From contig CAWIYZ010000025.1 of assembly GCA_963840425.1 (NCBI GenBank), positions 87,903 to 151,902 on the forward strand: a stretch of 64,000 nucleotides of DNA, given 5' to 3'. The stretch is from CADEFX01 sp963840425. GTDB lineage: Bacteria; Pseudomonadota; Alphaproteobacteria; Rhizobiales; Hyphomicrobiaceae. A program made the translations under genes and the position numbers. Shown here piece after piece: positions 17,277 through 26,555 of the stretch; within the stretch, counting starts at the first letter, position 1; each line of letters starts with the position of its first letter. Under the pieces are notes generated by a model. It did no database searches. It was not told where the DNA came from and saw nothing but the letters and a program-made list of their open reading frames with translations.

Positions 17277-17731
17277 GATAGGGCGTCTATTTATTTTTGG
17301 GGTCGAGGCTCGACGCCGGGAATAGCAGTTCACGGACGAGAGTCTCTGGTCCCAGGAGCCACAAAGGTCTGAGTTCAACCTGCCGTTGCGCAGTCGCACT
17401 AGTCCGTCGTCGCGGACGGTGGGTTGGACTTGCCCAATTCCAGCGGGGAGTCATGGATCATCCACGCTTCGAACCCATCCAAGGTCACCGCGATAGCCTG
17501 CATCTTGCCTATCACGGCGGCAACGTCGTTGAGCTGGTTCTAGGGCTGATCGATCGCCGCGTGATCAAGGCTGCGCGTACGCGGTACGCGCTGACGGCGC
17601 CGATCAGCCAGCAATCTCGGCAAGACTTCACGCCTGACCACATCGTGCACTTTGGGACTTCACGCTGCCCTAACGCGAAAGTCACGCAGGGTGCGTTTGA
17701 TCGGGAGCGCAACCGCCACATGGAGGCAACG
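17277..17731. other. 455-base stretch without a convincing gene
   Basis: A plus-strand open frame beginning at the ATG near 17454 runs into the small secreted-protein gene at 17732. Its 92-residue leader has no recognisable motif and is not hydrophobic. I read it as a chance open frame or leader of the downstream gene and see no RNA gene or repeat. Confidence 0.45.
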
Positions 17732-17968
17732 ATGCAATCATCGACCAAGCTTGCCGTTCCCATCGTCCTCGCTACGGCAGCTATCGCCGCTGCAGCGATG
17801 TTCTCGATCCAACCACCACCCTCCTCCCAGGCGATCGCGAGCGCATCCGATAGAGAGTCGAGCACACACGTGTCGGCTGCAATGTCGGCCGGAAATCTGA
17901 GCGAGGAAGCAGCCTTCCCAGATTCTTCGCGGATGATCTGGTTGCCCCTCACTGCCGACGGCCAATAG
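17732..17968 (+). CDS. Small exported protein of unknown function
   Basis: 78 residues. A hydrophobic N-terminus (MQSSTKLAVPIVLATAAIAA) resembles a signal peptide or anchor, followed by a Ser/Ala-rich polar tail. The ATG at 17732 has GGAGG with five-base spacing, better than the in-frame ATG at 17720. I recognise no family. It stands between the ECF sigma operon and the LrgAB-like pair on the opposite strand from the sigma genes. It could be a stress-regulated envelope protein, but that is a guess from position. Confidence 0.5.
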   Translation: MQSSTKLAVPIVLATAAIAAAAMFSIQPPPSSQAIASASDRESSTHVSAAMSAGNLSEEAAFPDSSRMIWLPLTADGQ

Positions 17969-18142
17969 AGCGGCAACGCTCCAACGCGCGAGGGTGACCC
18001 CGGCAATATGTCAGATCAAGCAACCCGCCCCATCCATCACGACCCGACGCGGGAGATCGATCTTCTGCTGCTCGACGAAATCCTACACACCACCGGGGCC
18101 AGCTCTCGCCACAGTTCTCAACACCTGAAAGGAGAACCAACG

Positions 18143-18295
18143 ATGCAGCGCAGGAATTTCGACCTCAGCCCGGGTGTTCGCCTTCTCCAGGTGTCAGTTC
18201 TCCTGGCTATGGCCGCCGGTGTCGCTGCACTTGCCGCGTGGGCACCAGAGATTGCCACGGCATCGGCGACACTTGTTGTTGTCGCAGCCCCCTGA
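18143..18295 (+). CDS. Small single-span membrane protein
   Basis: 50 residues from the ATG at 18143, which follows GGAG at an ideal distance. A polar start (MQRRNFDLSPGVR) is followed by two short hydrophobic stretches (LLQVSVLLAMAAGVAALAAW and ASATLVVVAA). No family is recognised. It lies 34 bases before the LrgA-like gene and is probably co-transcribed with it. The frame is open back to 18008, but the Shine-Dalgarno sequence supports the shorter form. Confidence 0.5.
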   Translation: MQRRNFDLSPGVRLLQVSVLLAMAAGVAALAAWAPEIATASATLVVVAAP

Positions 18296-18329
18296 AGCTC
18301 CACCCAGACCGGGTCTGGCAGGTGAAACG

Positions 18330-18725
18330 ATGCTCAAAGGTGTTGCATGGCTGCTAGGTTTCCAAGGAATTGGCGAGCTTGTCAGCACTTTGCTGCGGCT
18401 ACCGGTCTCTGGCGCAGTCTGCGGCATGACATTGCTGTTGGTCTCACTCATTTGCAGGGGTGAGGTCCCGGACGAGTTGCTACGCGTCACGGACGTTCTT
18501 CTGGCCAACATGCCTATTTTGTTCGTGCCTGTCGGCGCCGGTCTCATTGCCTATATGGACTTGTTCCAACGCCATTGGCTCGTGGTGGTGATTGGCGTGG
18601 CTGGCGGAACTTTCGTGACCCTGGGAGCGACCGCGCTGGTCGTGCACTTCCTAGCGAGGCGTACTCTCGCGACCGAAGTAGGTGCGAGAGCGATGCGAGA
18701 GCTCCCCATCCGCAGTCGCAGCTGA
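18330..18725 (+). CDS. LrgA/CidA-family holin-like membrane protein
   Basis: 131 residues with four hydrophobic segments. It shows the LrgA pattern: LLGFQGIGELVSTLLRLPVS near the N-terminus and LLANMPILFVPVGAGLIAYM in the middle. CidA/LrgA proteins form holin-like pores in the inner membrane that affect autolysis, or act in pyruvate and glycolate transport together with LrgB. The ATG at 18330 follows AGGTGAAAC. The LrgB-like gene begins 14 bases after its stop, so the pair is an operon. Confidence 0.88.
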   Translation: MLKGVAWLLGFQGIGELVSTLLRLPVSGAVCGMTLLLVSLICRGEVPDELLRVTDVLLANMPILFVPVGAGLIAYMDLFQRHWLVVVIGVAGGTFVTLGATALVVHFLARRTLATEVGARAMRELPIRSRS

Positions 18726-18739
18726 CCTCGAGAGCAGAC

Positions 18740-19447
18740 ATGCCAAGCAACATGCAGGCCCACCCACTGCTGTTCCTGACCTTGACCGTGGTTGTGTTCG
18801 TCCTGTCCTCTTGGGTTCATCAGCGCACGCGGGCACATCCCCTCGCCAACCCGGTACTGCTGTCGGTGTGTCTGCTGATTGTGCTGATGACCGCAACCGG
18901 CACGCCATACGAGCGCTACTTTGAAGGTGCGCAATTCATTCATTTCCTGCTTGGCCCGGCTACCGTCGCGCTGGCCGTCCCCATTTTCCGGCATATCGGC
19001 AAGATTCGAGCAGCCATAGTGCCTGTCGCTGCCGGTATTGTCGCTGGCTCGGTCGCCGGCCTGGCGCTCGTCGGCGCTGCATCTTGGATCCTTGCCGCCG
19101 ATCCAGCCCTCACCGCGTCGCTTGCCACCAAGTCGGTCACCGCTCCGGTGGCGATGGCCATTGCGCCGTACACCGGTGCTATTCCCTCGCTGGCAGCCAT
19201 CGTGGCGGTGTTGGCCGGCATGATTGGGGCGGCATTCGGACCGTCGCTGCTCGATCGGCTCGGTGTCATGGACCCAATTGCGCGCGGTTTGGCGATGGGC
19301 ACGGCCAGTCACGGCCAGGGCACGGCACGTGTTTTCCAAGAGAACGAAGAGGCCGGCGCCTTGTCCAGCGTCGCCATGGGACTGACAGCGTTGGCTATGG
19401 CAGGCACCATGCCGTCGTTGGCTAGGCTCCTGCTCATTGTGCCGTAG
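18740..19447 (+). CDS. LrgB/CidB-family membrane protein
   Basis: 235 residues, typical LrgB length. Conserved segments include FLLGPATVALAVPIFRHIGK, SLATKSVTAPVAMAIAPYTG and GLAMGTASHGQGTARVFQEN, all characteristic of the family. Six or seven membrane helices are expected. It partners the LrgA-like protein encoded just upstream. In bacteria and chloroplasts LrgB/PLGG-type proteins transport glycolate, glycerate or pyruvate, or modulate murein hydrolase activity. Which applies here is open. Confidence 0.92.
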   Translation: MPSNMQAHPLLFLTLTVVVFVLSSWVHQRTRAHPLANPVLLSVCLLIVLMTATGTPYERYFEGAQFIHFLLGPATVALAVPIFRHIGKIRAAIVPVAAGIVAGSVAGLALVGAASWILAADPALTASLATKSVTAPVAMAIAPYTGAIPSLAAIVAVLAGMIGAAFGPSLLDRLGVMDPIARGLAMGTASHGQGTARVFQENEEAGALSSVAMGLTALAMAGTMPSLARLLLIVP

Positions 19448-19567
19448 GACGCTGCAAGCGCCGGAACAAGATCACGTCTGTTTGAGATGGTGGCCATAGC
19501 GAGCCTGCCTGGCAGCGCATAGGCTAGTGGGTAAGGAAGTACCCACAGCCAAGCCAGGAGAAGGCTT

Positions 19568-20449
19568 ATGCCCGAACGCCCGATCGTCACGCAGGACATG
19601 ATCAACCTGTATGACGAGTACACCCACATCACGCTCGACCGCCGTGCCTACATGGCCAAGCTTACCGCGCTCGTCGGCTCTACTGCCGCCGCGGCCGGCG
19701 TGACCTCACTGATCGAGGCCAACAAGGCGTCCGCACAGATCGTCAAGCCGGACGACCCTCGCGTAAAGGCGGAGCGCATCACTTACCCGGGTGAAGGTGG
19801 TGACATGTCCGGCTACCTCTGCATGCCGGCGGGCACGACCGGCAAGCTCCCGGCCGTCATCGTCATTCACGAGAACCGAGGGCTTGTTCCGCACATTCAG
19901 GATGTCACGCGACGCATGGCCCTCGAGGGCTTCTTGGCGCTCGGGCCTGATTTCCTGACCCAGTCAGGCGGAACACCAGAGGACGAGGACAAAGGCCGCG
20001 AAATGATCGGAAAGCTGGACCGGCCGCGCACAATTGCCAACGCCGCAGCGACCGTCCAATTCTTGCAGGCACACGTCAACAGCAATGGCAAGGTAGGCGC
20101 GACCGGCTTCTGCTGGGGCGGCGGGGTTACCAACGCACTCGCCGCTGCGGCTGGTCCAGATCTGTTGGCCGCTGCTCCCTACTATGGTGCACAGCCGCCC
20201 GCCGACCAAGTGCCGAAGATCAAGGCACGCATGCTGCTGCACTACGCCCAGAACGACGACAATATCAACAAGGGCATTGCCGCGTACAAGGACGCGCTCG
20301 ACCAGGCTGGCACTAAGTACGAGCTGTTCACCTACGAAGGCGCCCAGCATGCGTTCAACAACGACACGTCGGCAGCGCGCTACAACAAGGCCGCGGCAGA
20401 CCTCGCTTGGAACCGCACCGTGGACATGTTCAAACAAGTTCTGGCGTAG
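19568..20449 (+). CDS. Dienelactone hydrolase-family protein with Tat signal
   Basis: 293 residues. A twin-arginine-type leader (TLDRRAYMAKLTALVGSTAA) precedes the mature domain. The DLH fold shows HENRGLVPHIQDVTRRMALE, the nucleophile Cys182 in GFCWGGG, the aspartate in HYAQNDDN and the histidine in GAQHAFNND, giving the Cys-Asp-His triad of dienelactone hydrolases. It would hydrolyse a lactone or ester in the periplasm. The ATG at 19568 follows AGGAG. It stands alone between the LrgAB pair and a small secreted-protein gene. Confidence 0.92.
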   Translation: MPERPIVTQDMINLYDEYTHITLDRRAYMAKLTALVGSTAAAAGVTSLIEANKASAQIVKPDDPRVKAERITYPGEGGDMSGYLCMPAGTTGKLPAVIVIHENRGLVPHIQDVTRRMALEGFLALGPDFLTQSGGTPEDEDKGREMIGKLDRPRTIANAAATVQFLQAHVNSNGKVGATGFCWGGGVTNALAAAAGPDLLAAAPYYGAQPPADQVPKIKARMLLHYAQNDDNINKGIAAYKDALDQAGTKYELFTYEGAQHAFNNDTSAARYNKAAADLAWNRTVDMFKQVLA

Positions 20450-20462
20450 CTGAGTGGGAGCG

Positions 20463-20518
20463 GGTGGCGGTCTGTTGCAAGCCCGGTAGAAAGGCGACAG
20501 AACAGGAGCACCGCCACC
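20463..20518 (+). terminator. Possible hairpin after the dienelactone hydrolase gene
   Basis: GGTGGCGGT at 20463-20471 is complementary to ACCGCCACC at 20510-20518. It lies just after the stop codon at 20449. The loop is long and no T-run follows, so termination is only a possibility. Confidence 0.25.
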
Positions 20519-20612
20519 GGCACGAGACCCATTAACCCACTGAAATGGGACAAGGAAGCAGGCTTCCCGTCGCGTGCTACGAATGATGTAGCCGTGACCT
20601 GATGAGGCCGAC

Positions 20613-21008
20613 ATGCGAGCAATGTTGAGAGGGCTCCTTCCGCTACTCGCTCTGGGAGCAGCGAACACAAGCCTGTGCGCCCACACGTTCTCTGCACCCA
20701 AGGCCCAATTCTTGAAACAGAGCAGCACACTCGTGACGTATCGCAGCGCCTACGACCATGCCTACGTCCCATGGAACGCCGAGCCCTACGGCGGCCACGC
20801 TGGTCGCTTTTACTATTCCGCACCGGCAACCGGCTATGCCGACCCGCGCATCAACCAGTACGCGCCGCCTCCAGCACTCTGGTACGCCCCTCCCCCTGTT
20901 GTTTTGGTGCCCATGCGGCCGGCGAGTTGTGGGAGATATAGGTACTGGGACGGAGAACGTTGCGCGGACGCCCGGTTCGAGCCTCCCTATGTGGGGCCGA
21001 GATGGTGA
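20613..21008 (+). CDS. Small secreted Pro/Tyr-rich protein with CGxYxYWxxxxCxDAR ending
   Basis: 131 residues. A signal peptide (MRAMLRGLLPLLALGAANTS) is followed by a Tyr/Pro/Ala-rich low-complexity region (PPPALWYAPPPVVLVP). It ends in CGRYRYWDGERCADARFEPP. The same ending, CGTYMYWKNGQCFDARNK, closes the secreted protein at 53606-53875, so both probably share a small disulfide-linked C-terminal motif. The function is not known. It is likely periplasmic or cell-surface. Confidence 0.75.
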   Translation: MRAMLRGLLPLLALGAANTSLCAHTFSAPKAQFLKQSSTLVTYRSAYDHAYVPWNAEPYGGHAGRFYYSAPATGYADPRINQYAPPPALWYAPPPVVLVPMRPASCGRYRYWDGERCADARFEPPYVGPRW

Positions 21009-21073
21009 CAGCCTAGTCAGTTCCGCAGCGCTCTGCTTCCCGCTGTTACGCAGGCGCGAAGCGGCGGCCGTCG

Positions 21074-21565
21074 TCACGCTACGGCGTCGAATAGCGCCGC
21101 TATCAAGCTTCGAGCTCGATGATAGATGCCCGGCGCCTCGCTCTCGCGCGGGCCGCCGACGCTCAGCGTCATATCCGCACCGAAGCGCTTCCTCTGCGTT
21201 TTGAGCCATGTCTTGGCCCGCTCCAACGCCGTTGCGTCGTCGGCATTGATGATCAGGTACGGCTTTCCGTGCTGACGCGCCCATTCGTGCGCGCGCCTTG
21301 TGCCGATGGAGACCGACAATCCACCGCCGTCCGTAATGATGAGTGCCGCATTGCTATCGCGCACGTTCCACTCCGTGCGCTGGAGCGGATGCGCAAGTGG
21401 CGTTTCCTTGAGCTGCGGATACTTGGTCAGAAGACCGGGCGGCTTGGTCAGGTCTTCAGCCCAACCGCCCTTTGGACACCAGCCGCCCCAGCGCATGCCG
21501 CGCTCGATGGCTATGTCGAGCGCGGCACGGTCAACACCTGTCTGACCGCCGCTGACGACTTGCAT
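21074..21565 (-). CDS. SLOG-family putative molybdenum carrier
   Basis: 163 residues. The start, VVSGGQTGVDRAALDIAIER, is the nucleotide-binding GGQTGVDRAAL motif of the putative molybdenum carrier family, within the SLOG superfamily related to lysine decarboxylase/LOG and YpsA. GGWCPKGGWAED, NVRDSNAALII and GGLSVSIGTRRAHEWA follow the expected order. The family name comes from structural similarity to molybdenum cofactor carrier proteins; the actual ligand may be a nucleotide. It is cytoplasmic. It faces the preceding secreted-protein gene tail to tail with no clear partner. Confidence 0.85.
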   Translation of the reverse strand: MQVVSGGQTGVDRAALDIAIERGMRWGGWCPKGGWAEDLTKPPGLLTKYPQLKETPLAHPLQRTEWNVRDSNAALIITDGGGLSVSIGTRRAHEWARQHGKPYLIINADDATALERAKTWLKTQRKRFGADMTLSVGGPRESEAPGIYHRARSLIAALFDAVA

Positions 21566-21662
21566 GTCCCATCATGCCGAATTATCGAGCGCGGGGAAAG
21601 ATGCGGCTACGCTAAAGTCCATAAATTGAGCCGCGGCGCCTCTCTGCGAACGACGTGAGCAG

Positions 21663-22745
21663 CTACCTCCATGGCTCCACTACGACCTTTGCGTGACGGT
21701 TCGGGCTTGCCAGCTCGTCGAATGCGGCGGCAACCTCGCCGAGCCCGATCCTGCCGGTGATCATTGCCCCGACATCGACCTTGCCGCTCGAGATCAGAGC
21801 AAGCGATTGAGCGAACTCGTCAGGAGTGCAGGCCAACACGTATTGGACAGTAAGCTCCTTGTAGCTCGCAAACATTGGCTTCTGCTGATCCGTCTCCATA
21901 CATACGCCAACAATGACGACACGGGCGTTCTGCGGCGCGCTCTCAAAGATGCTTTGGATCACGCCGGGCACGCCGACACATTCGAAGATGACACACGGCT
22001 TGATGGGGGCGGGCGGAATGAGTGAGAAGGGGAGCCTGGCAATCTCGGCGGGCGAGAGCTTTGCGTGCTCCTCCCAGGTCTGGAATGGAGAGTTGACGGC
22101 GGCATCGACGACAATGTCGGCGCCGAGACGCACCGCCAGCTCGCGGCGCTTGGCCGAGTAGTCCGCAGCGATGATCGGCCCAAATCCCTTGTTCTTCAGA
22201 GCCGCAACAACCGCCAAACCGATGGGTCCGCATCCGATCACGAGGGGAACCTCGTCGCCCGCCAGCCTCGCTTTCGCCAGCGCGTGAATGCCAATCGACA
22301 GCGGCTCGGCGAGCGCGGCCAGCTCGCTGGTCACATGGTCGGGTACTGGAATCAAAAGCTGCTCGGACAGCAGCATGCGTTCCGCGTAGGCGCCGATGTT
22401 GTCGTTGGAGTATCCGATGCCTTCGACGCGACCGTCGACGATGATGCGCGGCACCGAAACAACGCGGGTGCCCTGCAACAAGGTCCTTGCGCAATCCGGT
22501 CCGTAGTCGAGGATCTCGCAGCAGTATTCATGCCCGAATACGACATCCCGCGTCAGATCCATGGGCTTGCGCCATGGCAGGAATTGCGACATCTCCACCA
22601 TCTTGCCGGCATGCAGGCGCGCATGCAGATCAGTGCCGCAGACGCCGCAAGCCAACGGCTTGACCAGCACCTGACCGGGTCCTGGGATAGGTTCCGGCAT
22701 GGTATCGACCACGATCTGGCCGTTCCTGAAGACCGCTGCGCGCAT
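21663..22745 (-). CDS. Zinc-dependent alcohol dehydrogenase (MDR superfamily)
   Basis: 360 residues. Catalytic zinc ligands are visible in CGVCGTDLHAR and VFGHEYCCEI. The Rossmann motif is VIGCGPIGLAVVAAL, and GVPGVIQSIFESAPQNARVV is typical of the family. The four-cysteine structural zinc loop is absent; in its place is SVPRIIVDGRVEGIGYSNDN, so this belongs to the subgroup lacking the second zinc. It would oxidise an alcohol with NAD(P). The ATG at 22745 starts MRAAVFRNGQIVVD. It diverges from the VOC epimerase gene across 300 bases and may belong to the same pathway. Confidence 0.92.
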   Translation of the reverse strand: MRAAVFRNGQIVVDTMPEPIPGPGQVLVKPLACGVCGTDLHARLHAGKMVEMSQFLPWRKPMDLTRDVVFGHEYCCEILDYGPDCARTLLQGTRVVSVPRIIVDGRVEGIGYSNDNIGAYAERMLLSEQLLIPVPDHVTSELAALAEPLSIGIHALAKARLAGDEVPLVIGCGPIGLAVVAALKNKGFGPIIAADYSAKRRELAVRLGADIVVDAAVNSPFQTWEEHAKLSPAEIARLPFSLIPPAPIKPCVIFECVGVPGVIQSIFESAPQNARVVIVGVCMETDQQKPMFASYKELTVQYVLACTPDEFAQSLALISSGKVDVGAMITGRIGLGEVAAAFDELASPNRHAKVVVEPWR

Positions 22746-23046
22746 CCTTGAAATCCGGTTCAGCCCTCGTTTCAGCACGGCAAGTTGCGGCCCTGCACGG
22801 TGCCGGCTGAAGGCGTAGTGTTCTCACACGCTCGAAGAACTGAGCGACAAAGAGTTGTAACGGCAGATCAACTTGGTCCGCCAGCCAATTATTGCAGAAA
22901 AAACAGGGCTCGGGCGGCGCTACGGACAGATAGGCCAATGTTCGAGAATGGGCGCGCGACCCTGTCATTGGGCCACATGCGGCTAGCGCCAAATCAATGG
23001 CCATCATAGTCTGTCGATCATCAAAGCAGTGGGTGCTGGAGCAATC

Positions 23047-23466
23047 ATGAAGATCAAGCGCATCGAGCACATAGCCATCGCCCTCAAGAACATGGACACC
23101 ATCAAGGACGTGCTTGCCAACAAGCTTGGCATTGCCATGGAGTACGAGGAGCACTTGCCGGCGCACGCCACCACGCTCGCCATGTTCCCGGTCGGCGAAA
23201 CCTACCTCGAGCTGCTGCAATCGGACAAAGCGGACTCCGGCACCAACAAGTGGATCGCCGAGCGCGGCGAGGGGCTCTTCCATATCTGCCTCGAAGTCGA
23301 TGATATCGACGAGTCCATGCGCGAGCTGCGCGGCAAGGGCATACGCTTCGAGACCGAACAACCGCTCATTGGCCACGGCAACTGCCGCATCGTCTTCATG
23401 GATCCCGCAACGACGGGTGGGCTCGTCATTGAGCTGGCGGAGCAACCAAAGGCCGCGACAGCATAG
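23047..23466 (+). CDS. VOC-family protein, methylmalonyl-CoA epimerase-like
   Basis: 139 residues forming two glyoxalase/VOC half-repeats. Metal ligands are visible as histidine in RIEHIAIAL, histidine in GEGLFHICLEVDDI and glutamate in GGLVIELAEQ. Length and motifs match methylmalonyl-CoA epimerase, which interconverts the (R) and (S) forms. No mutase is adjacent, so another 2-substituted acyl-CoA is possible. The ATG at 23047 has GGAG six bases upstream. A strong hairpin lies between it and the enoyl-CoA hydratase gene. Confidence 0.87.
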   Translation: MKIKRIEHIAIALKNMDTIKDVLANKLGIAMEYEEHLPAHATTLAMFPVGETYLELLQSDKADSGTNKWIAERGEGLFHICLEVDDIDESMRELRGKGIRFETEQPLIGHGNCRIVFMDPATTGGLVIELAEQPKAATA

Positions 23467-23470
23467 GTTG

Positions 23471-23501
23471 GCTGCATCAGGCTCGTTCAGCCTGATGCAG
23501 C
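23471..23501 (+). terminator. Strong stem-loop after the epimerase gene
   Basis: GCTGCATCAGGCT at 23471-23483 pairs perfectly with AGCCTGATGCAGC at 23489-23501 around a five-base loop (CGTTC). The stem is 13 pairs. It begins five bases after the epimerase stop codon and is followed by GTTTGC, only a weak T-run. It may attenuate or terminate transcription before the hydratase gene, or stabilise the epimerase mRNA. Confidence 0.6.
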
Positions 23502-23594
23502 GTTTGCGCGGACCCTCTGCATCCCCGCGATTGCCAGCCTGCTTGATAGGCTTCTGCGCCCCGCATCTGATCTTAACCTCTTGAGGGAACGCAC

Positions 23595-24416
23595 GTGTCC
23601 GAGCCGCAATCCAAACCCAAACCCACACCGTTCCTGGCTTCCGACATCACCGTCGATCGCAGCAATCCGGCCATCGTCGTTGTCGGACTCAATCGGCCGC
23701 AACGGCGCAATGCGCTGACTCTCGCCATGTGGAACGAGCTTGGCCGCATTTTCTCGAGCCTCAATGTGGAGACGGCCGTGCGGGCGGTCATCCTGACCGG
23801 CGCAGGCGGCGCGTTCTCCGCGGGCGCGGACATCTCCGAATTTCCTGCAGTTCGCGCGACGATCGAGGACGGGCGAAGCTACGAGGCCGCTGCCAATCGT
23901 TGCCAGGTCGCCATTGCGACCTGTACCAAGCCGACGATCGCAGCAATCTCCGGCCCTTGCTATGGCGGTGGCGTCGGCGTGGCCCTGTCCTGCGACTTCC
24001 GGGTCGCGGACCAGTCGGCCTATTTCTCCATACCGGCGGCGCGGCTGAGCAACGTCTATGGCATTGTCGAGACACGTGCCTTGTTCGATGCCGTCGGGCT
24101 TGCGGCGGCGAAGGAGGTGCTGTTCACCGGCCGGCGCTACGGTGCCGACGAGGCCCATCGCATCGGACTTGCGACGCATCGCGCCGACGGCGGCGCGCTG
24201 CAGGCCGCAACCGAGCTTGCACGCAGCATGCTCACCTCCGCACCACTCACCATCAAGGGCACCAAGGTCGTGCTCGAAGCCATCTCCAGAAACCAAACAG
24301 ACCTGCGCAAGGACGCGATCGCCGAGGTCATGGATGAGGCGATGGCGAGTGCCGACTACCGGGAGGGTGTCGCTGCCTTCGCCGAGAAGCGTGATCCACA
24401 ATTCCGGGGCAAGTGA
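23595..24416 (+). CDS. Enoyl-CoA hydratase/isomerase (crotonase) family protein
   Basis: 273 residues from a GTG start with GAGGGA upstream. Crotonase features are AVILTGAGGAFSAGADISEF (oxyanion-hole loop and CoA site), ISGPCYGGGVGVALSCDFRV, and AYFSIPAARLSNVYGIVETR. The usual first active-site glutamate position (PExxLG) reads PAARLS, so the classical hydratase pair is incomplete and the reaction may differ. It acts on a CoA thioester in the cytoplasm. The stop codon is 14 bases before the HyuA start, so it is probably in one operon with HyuA/HyuB. Confidence 0.9.
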   Translation: MSEPQSKPKPTPFLASDITVDRSNPAIVVVGLNRPQRRNALTLAMWNELGRIFSSLNVETAVRAVILTGAGGAFSAGADISEFPAVRATIEDGRSYEAAANRCQVAIATCTKPTIAAISGPCYGGGVGVALSCDFRVADQSAYFSIPAARLSNVYGIVETRALFDAVGLAAAKEVLFTGRRYGADEAHRIGLATHRADGGALQAATELARSMLTSAPLTIKGTKVVLEAISRNQTDLRKDAIAEVMDEAMASADYREGVAAFAEKRDPQFRGK

Positions 24417-24430
24417 CCCGAGGCCAGGCC

Positions 24431-26498
24431 ATGCTTTGGATCGGCATCGATGTTGGCGGCACCTTCACCGACGCTGTTGCCTATGACGAGGCCGCAGGCA
24501 CATTCGCCTTCGCCAAGGCACCTTCGACCCCCGCCGACCCGACCTGCGCCGTTCTCGAGGTCCTCTCGGCCATGCAGCTGGACCTGGGCGCGATCGAGCG
24601 GCTGGTGCATGGCGTCACGATCGGCACCAACGCCGTGCTCGAAGGCAAGGGCGCCGAGGTCTGGATGCTGGTGACGAAGGGCTTTCGGGACGTGCTCGAG
24701 ATCGGGCGGACGAACAGGCCTGTCCTCTATGACATCCGTACGCAGAAGGCGCCGCCCCTCGTACCCCGCACGCGCGCCATCGAGGTCGACGAGCGTCTCC
24801 TCTTCGATGGTTCTGCCTTGAGAGCCATCGATGCGACCGAGGTCGAGAAACTCGCCGCACGCATTCCAGAACGGCGCGACATCGCCATCGCCATCTGTTT
24901 CCTGCACAGCTATGCCAATCCCGAGCATGAGCTGACGGCCAAGGCCGTCGTCGCCGCGGTCCGTCCAGGCCAGTTCGTGTGCACGTCGAGCGAGGTTTTG
25001 CCGCAGTTTCGCGAGTACGAGCGTTTCAATACGACCGCGCTCAATGCCTACATTGGCCCACTGATGGACAGCTACCTCACGCGGCTCGAGGCCGGCCTGC
25101 GTGATCGAGGCTTCCGGCGCGACCTCCACATCATGACCTCTGCCGGGGGCGTCGCCACCGCGGCACGCGCCCGCCGTCTTCCAATCTCTACGGTCCTTTC
25201 CGGACCCGCGGCAGGCGTTGCGGCGGCTGTGCACCTCGGCAGCGAACTCGGCTTTGCCAACATCATCACCTGTGACATGGGTGGCACGTCGACCGATGTC
25301 TGCCTGATCGAGGCGCTGAAGGTGCCGGTCACCGGCGAGCAGAAGATCTCCCACTACGCCAATCGCACGCCACAGATCGAGATCAATTCGGTCGGTGCCG
25401 GTGGTGGCTCCATCGCCTGGGTCGATGCCGGCGACACCCTCATGGTCGGACCGCAGAGCGCCGGGGCCACACCGGGCCCTGCCTGCTATGGCCGTGGCGG
25501 TACGCAGGTAACGGTCACTGACGCCAATCTCGCGCTCAATCGCCTGTCGGCCGGCTCGCCGCTCGGCTCGGGGCATATCCCACTTGATCGGACCCTTGCG
25601 CTCGAGGCGCTCGAGGGACTTGGCCGGCGTGTCGGCCTCGAGGCGGTGAGCCTTGCCGACGGTATCGTGCGCATCGCCGTCGCCCGCATGGTCTCCGCCA
25701 TCAAGCAGATCTCGATTGCGAACGGCCACGATCCGCGCGAATTCGTACTGCTCCCATATGGTGGCGCCGGACCGATGCATGCCGCCGCCATAGCCGACGA
25801 GTTGGAGATCGGCCGCATCCTGGTGCCGGTCGGGCCCCGGCAACTTCGCGGCATTCGGTTCGCTCATTTCCGACATCCGTCTCGACTACGCGCGCACCCG
25901 CACGATGCAGCTCGACGACCGGGCCGAGGAGGAGATCGCCGCAATCTTTTCGAACATGGAGCAGGAGGCGCGCGACAATCTCCGCTCCGAGGGCGTCGCT
26001 GAGGCTCAGGTTGAGATCAACCGCGCGCTCGGCATGCGCTACCTCGGCCAGTCATGGGAGCTGGTTGTCGATCTTCCGGGTGCCGCGGACAATACCGGCG
26101 CATCTGCGGCATCAGGCAAGGCCATCGCCCCCGTCGAGCGCATCCTCGCCGCGTTCGCAGATGTCCACGACCGCCGTTTCGGTCACCGCAGCGGCGGCGC
26201 CGTCGAGATCGTCAGCTTCCGTCTGGCTGCCGTTGGACGTGTCGCCAAGCCGAGGCTGCCGCTGCTATCGCCCACGGCGCCCAGATCCGACGCAAGGAGC
26301 GCGATGCGCGATGTTCACTTCGGTACCCGCTTCCATGCCTGCGCCGTCTATGCGCGCGACCGCCTCGTGCTCGACGAGGTCGTAGTCGGCCCCGCGGTGA
26401 TCGAGGAGAGTGGCTCTACCACGATCGTTCCGCCGGGCTGGACGGCGCGCACGATGGCGCACGGCGAGCTCCTGATGGAGAGATCGGGCCATGGATAG
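24431..26498 (+). pseudogene. HyuA/HyuB-type ATP-dependent amidohydrolase or carboxylase, A subunit (one-base frameshift)
   Basis: About 688 residues when repaired. It opens with the actin-like ATP-binding motif GIDVGGTFTDAVAYDEAAGT. It also contains VHGVTIGTNAVLEGKGA, TCDMGGTSTDVCLIEALKVP and NSVGAGGGSIAWVDAGDTLM. The CCCC run at 25835-25838 holds one base too many: the first frame goes astray after RILVPVGP, and the other continues as GNFAAFGSLISDIRLDYART to the C-terminus VEESGSTTIVPPGWTA-like end at 26498. In the family, subunit A phosphorylates an amide or ketone oxygen in oxoprolinase, N-methylhydantoinase, caprolactamase and acetone/acetophenone carboxylase. The substrate is unknown. 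HyuB follows. Confidence 0.87.
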
Positions 26499-26555
26499 AG
26501 CGCAGCCGCAAGCAGGCGATGCCCCGGCGCACCGGCAGCAGCCGTTTCGGTAAGC

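Noticed and set aside
17297..17731. N-terminal extension of the small exported protein
   Set aside because: The extension is polar and motif-free, and a strong Shine-Dalgarno sequence supports the start at 17732 with a signal-like N-terminus.
24356..25876. 506-codon minus-strand open frame
   Set aside because: It is the antisense shadow of HyuA1, His/Arg/Asp-rich and without family motifs. HyuA motifs on the plus strand are unmistakable.
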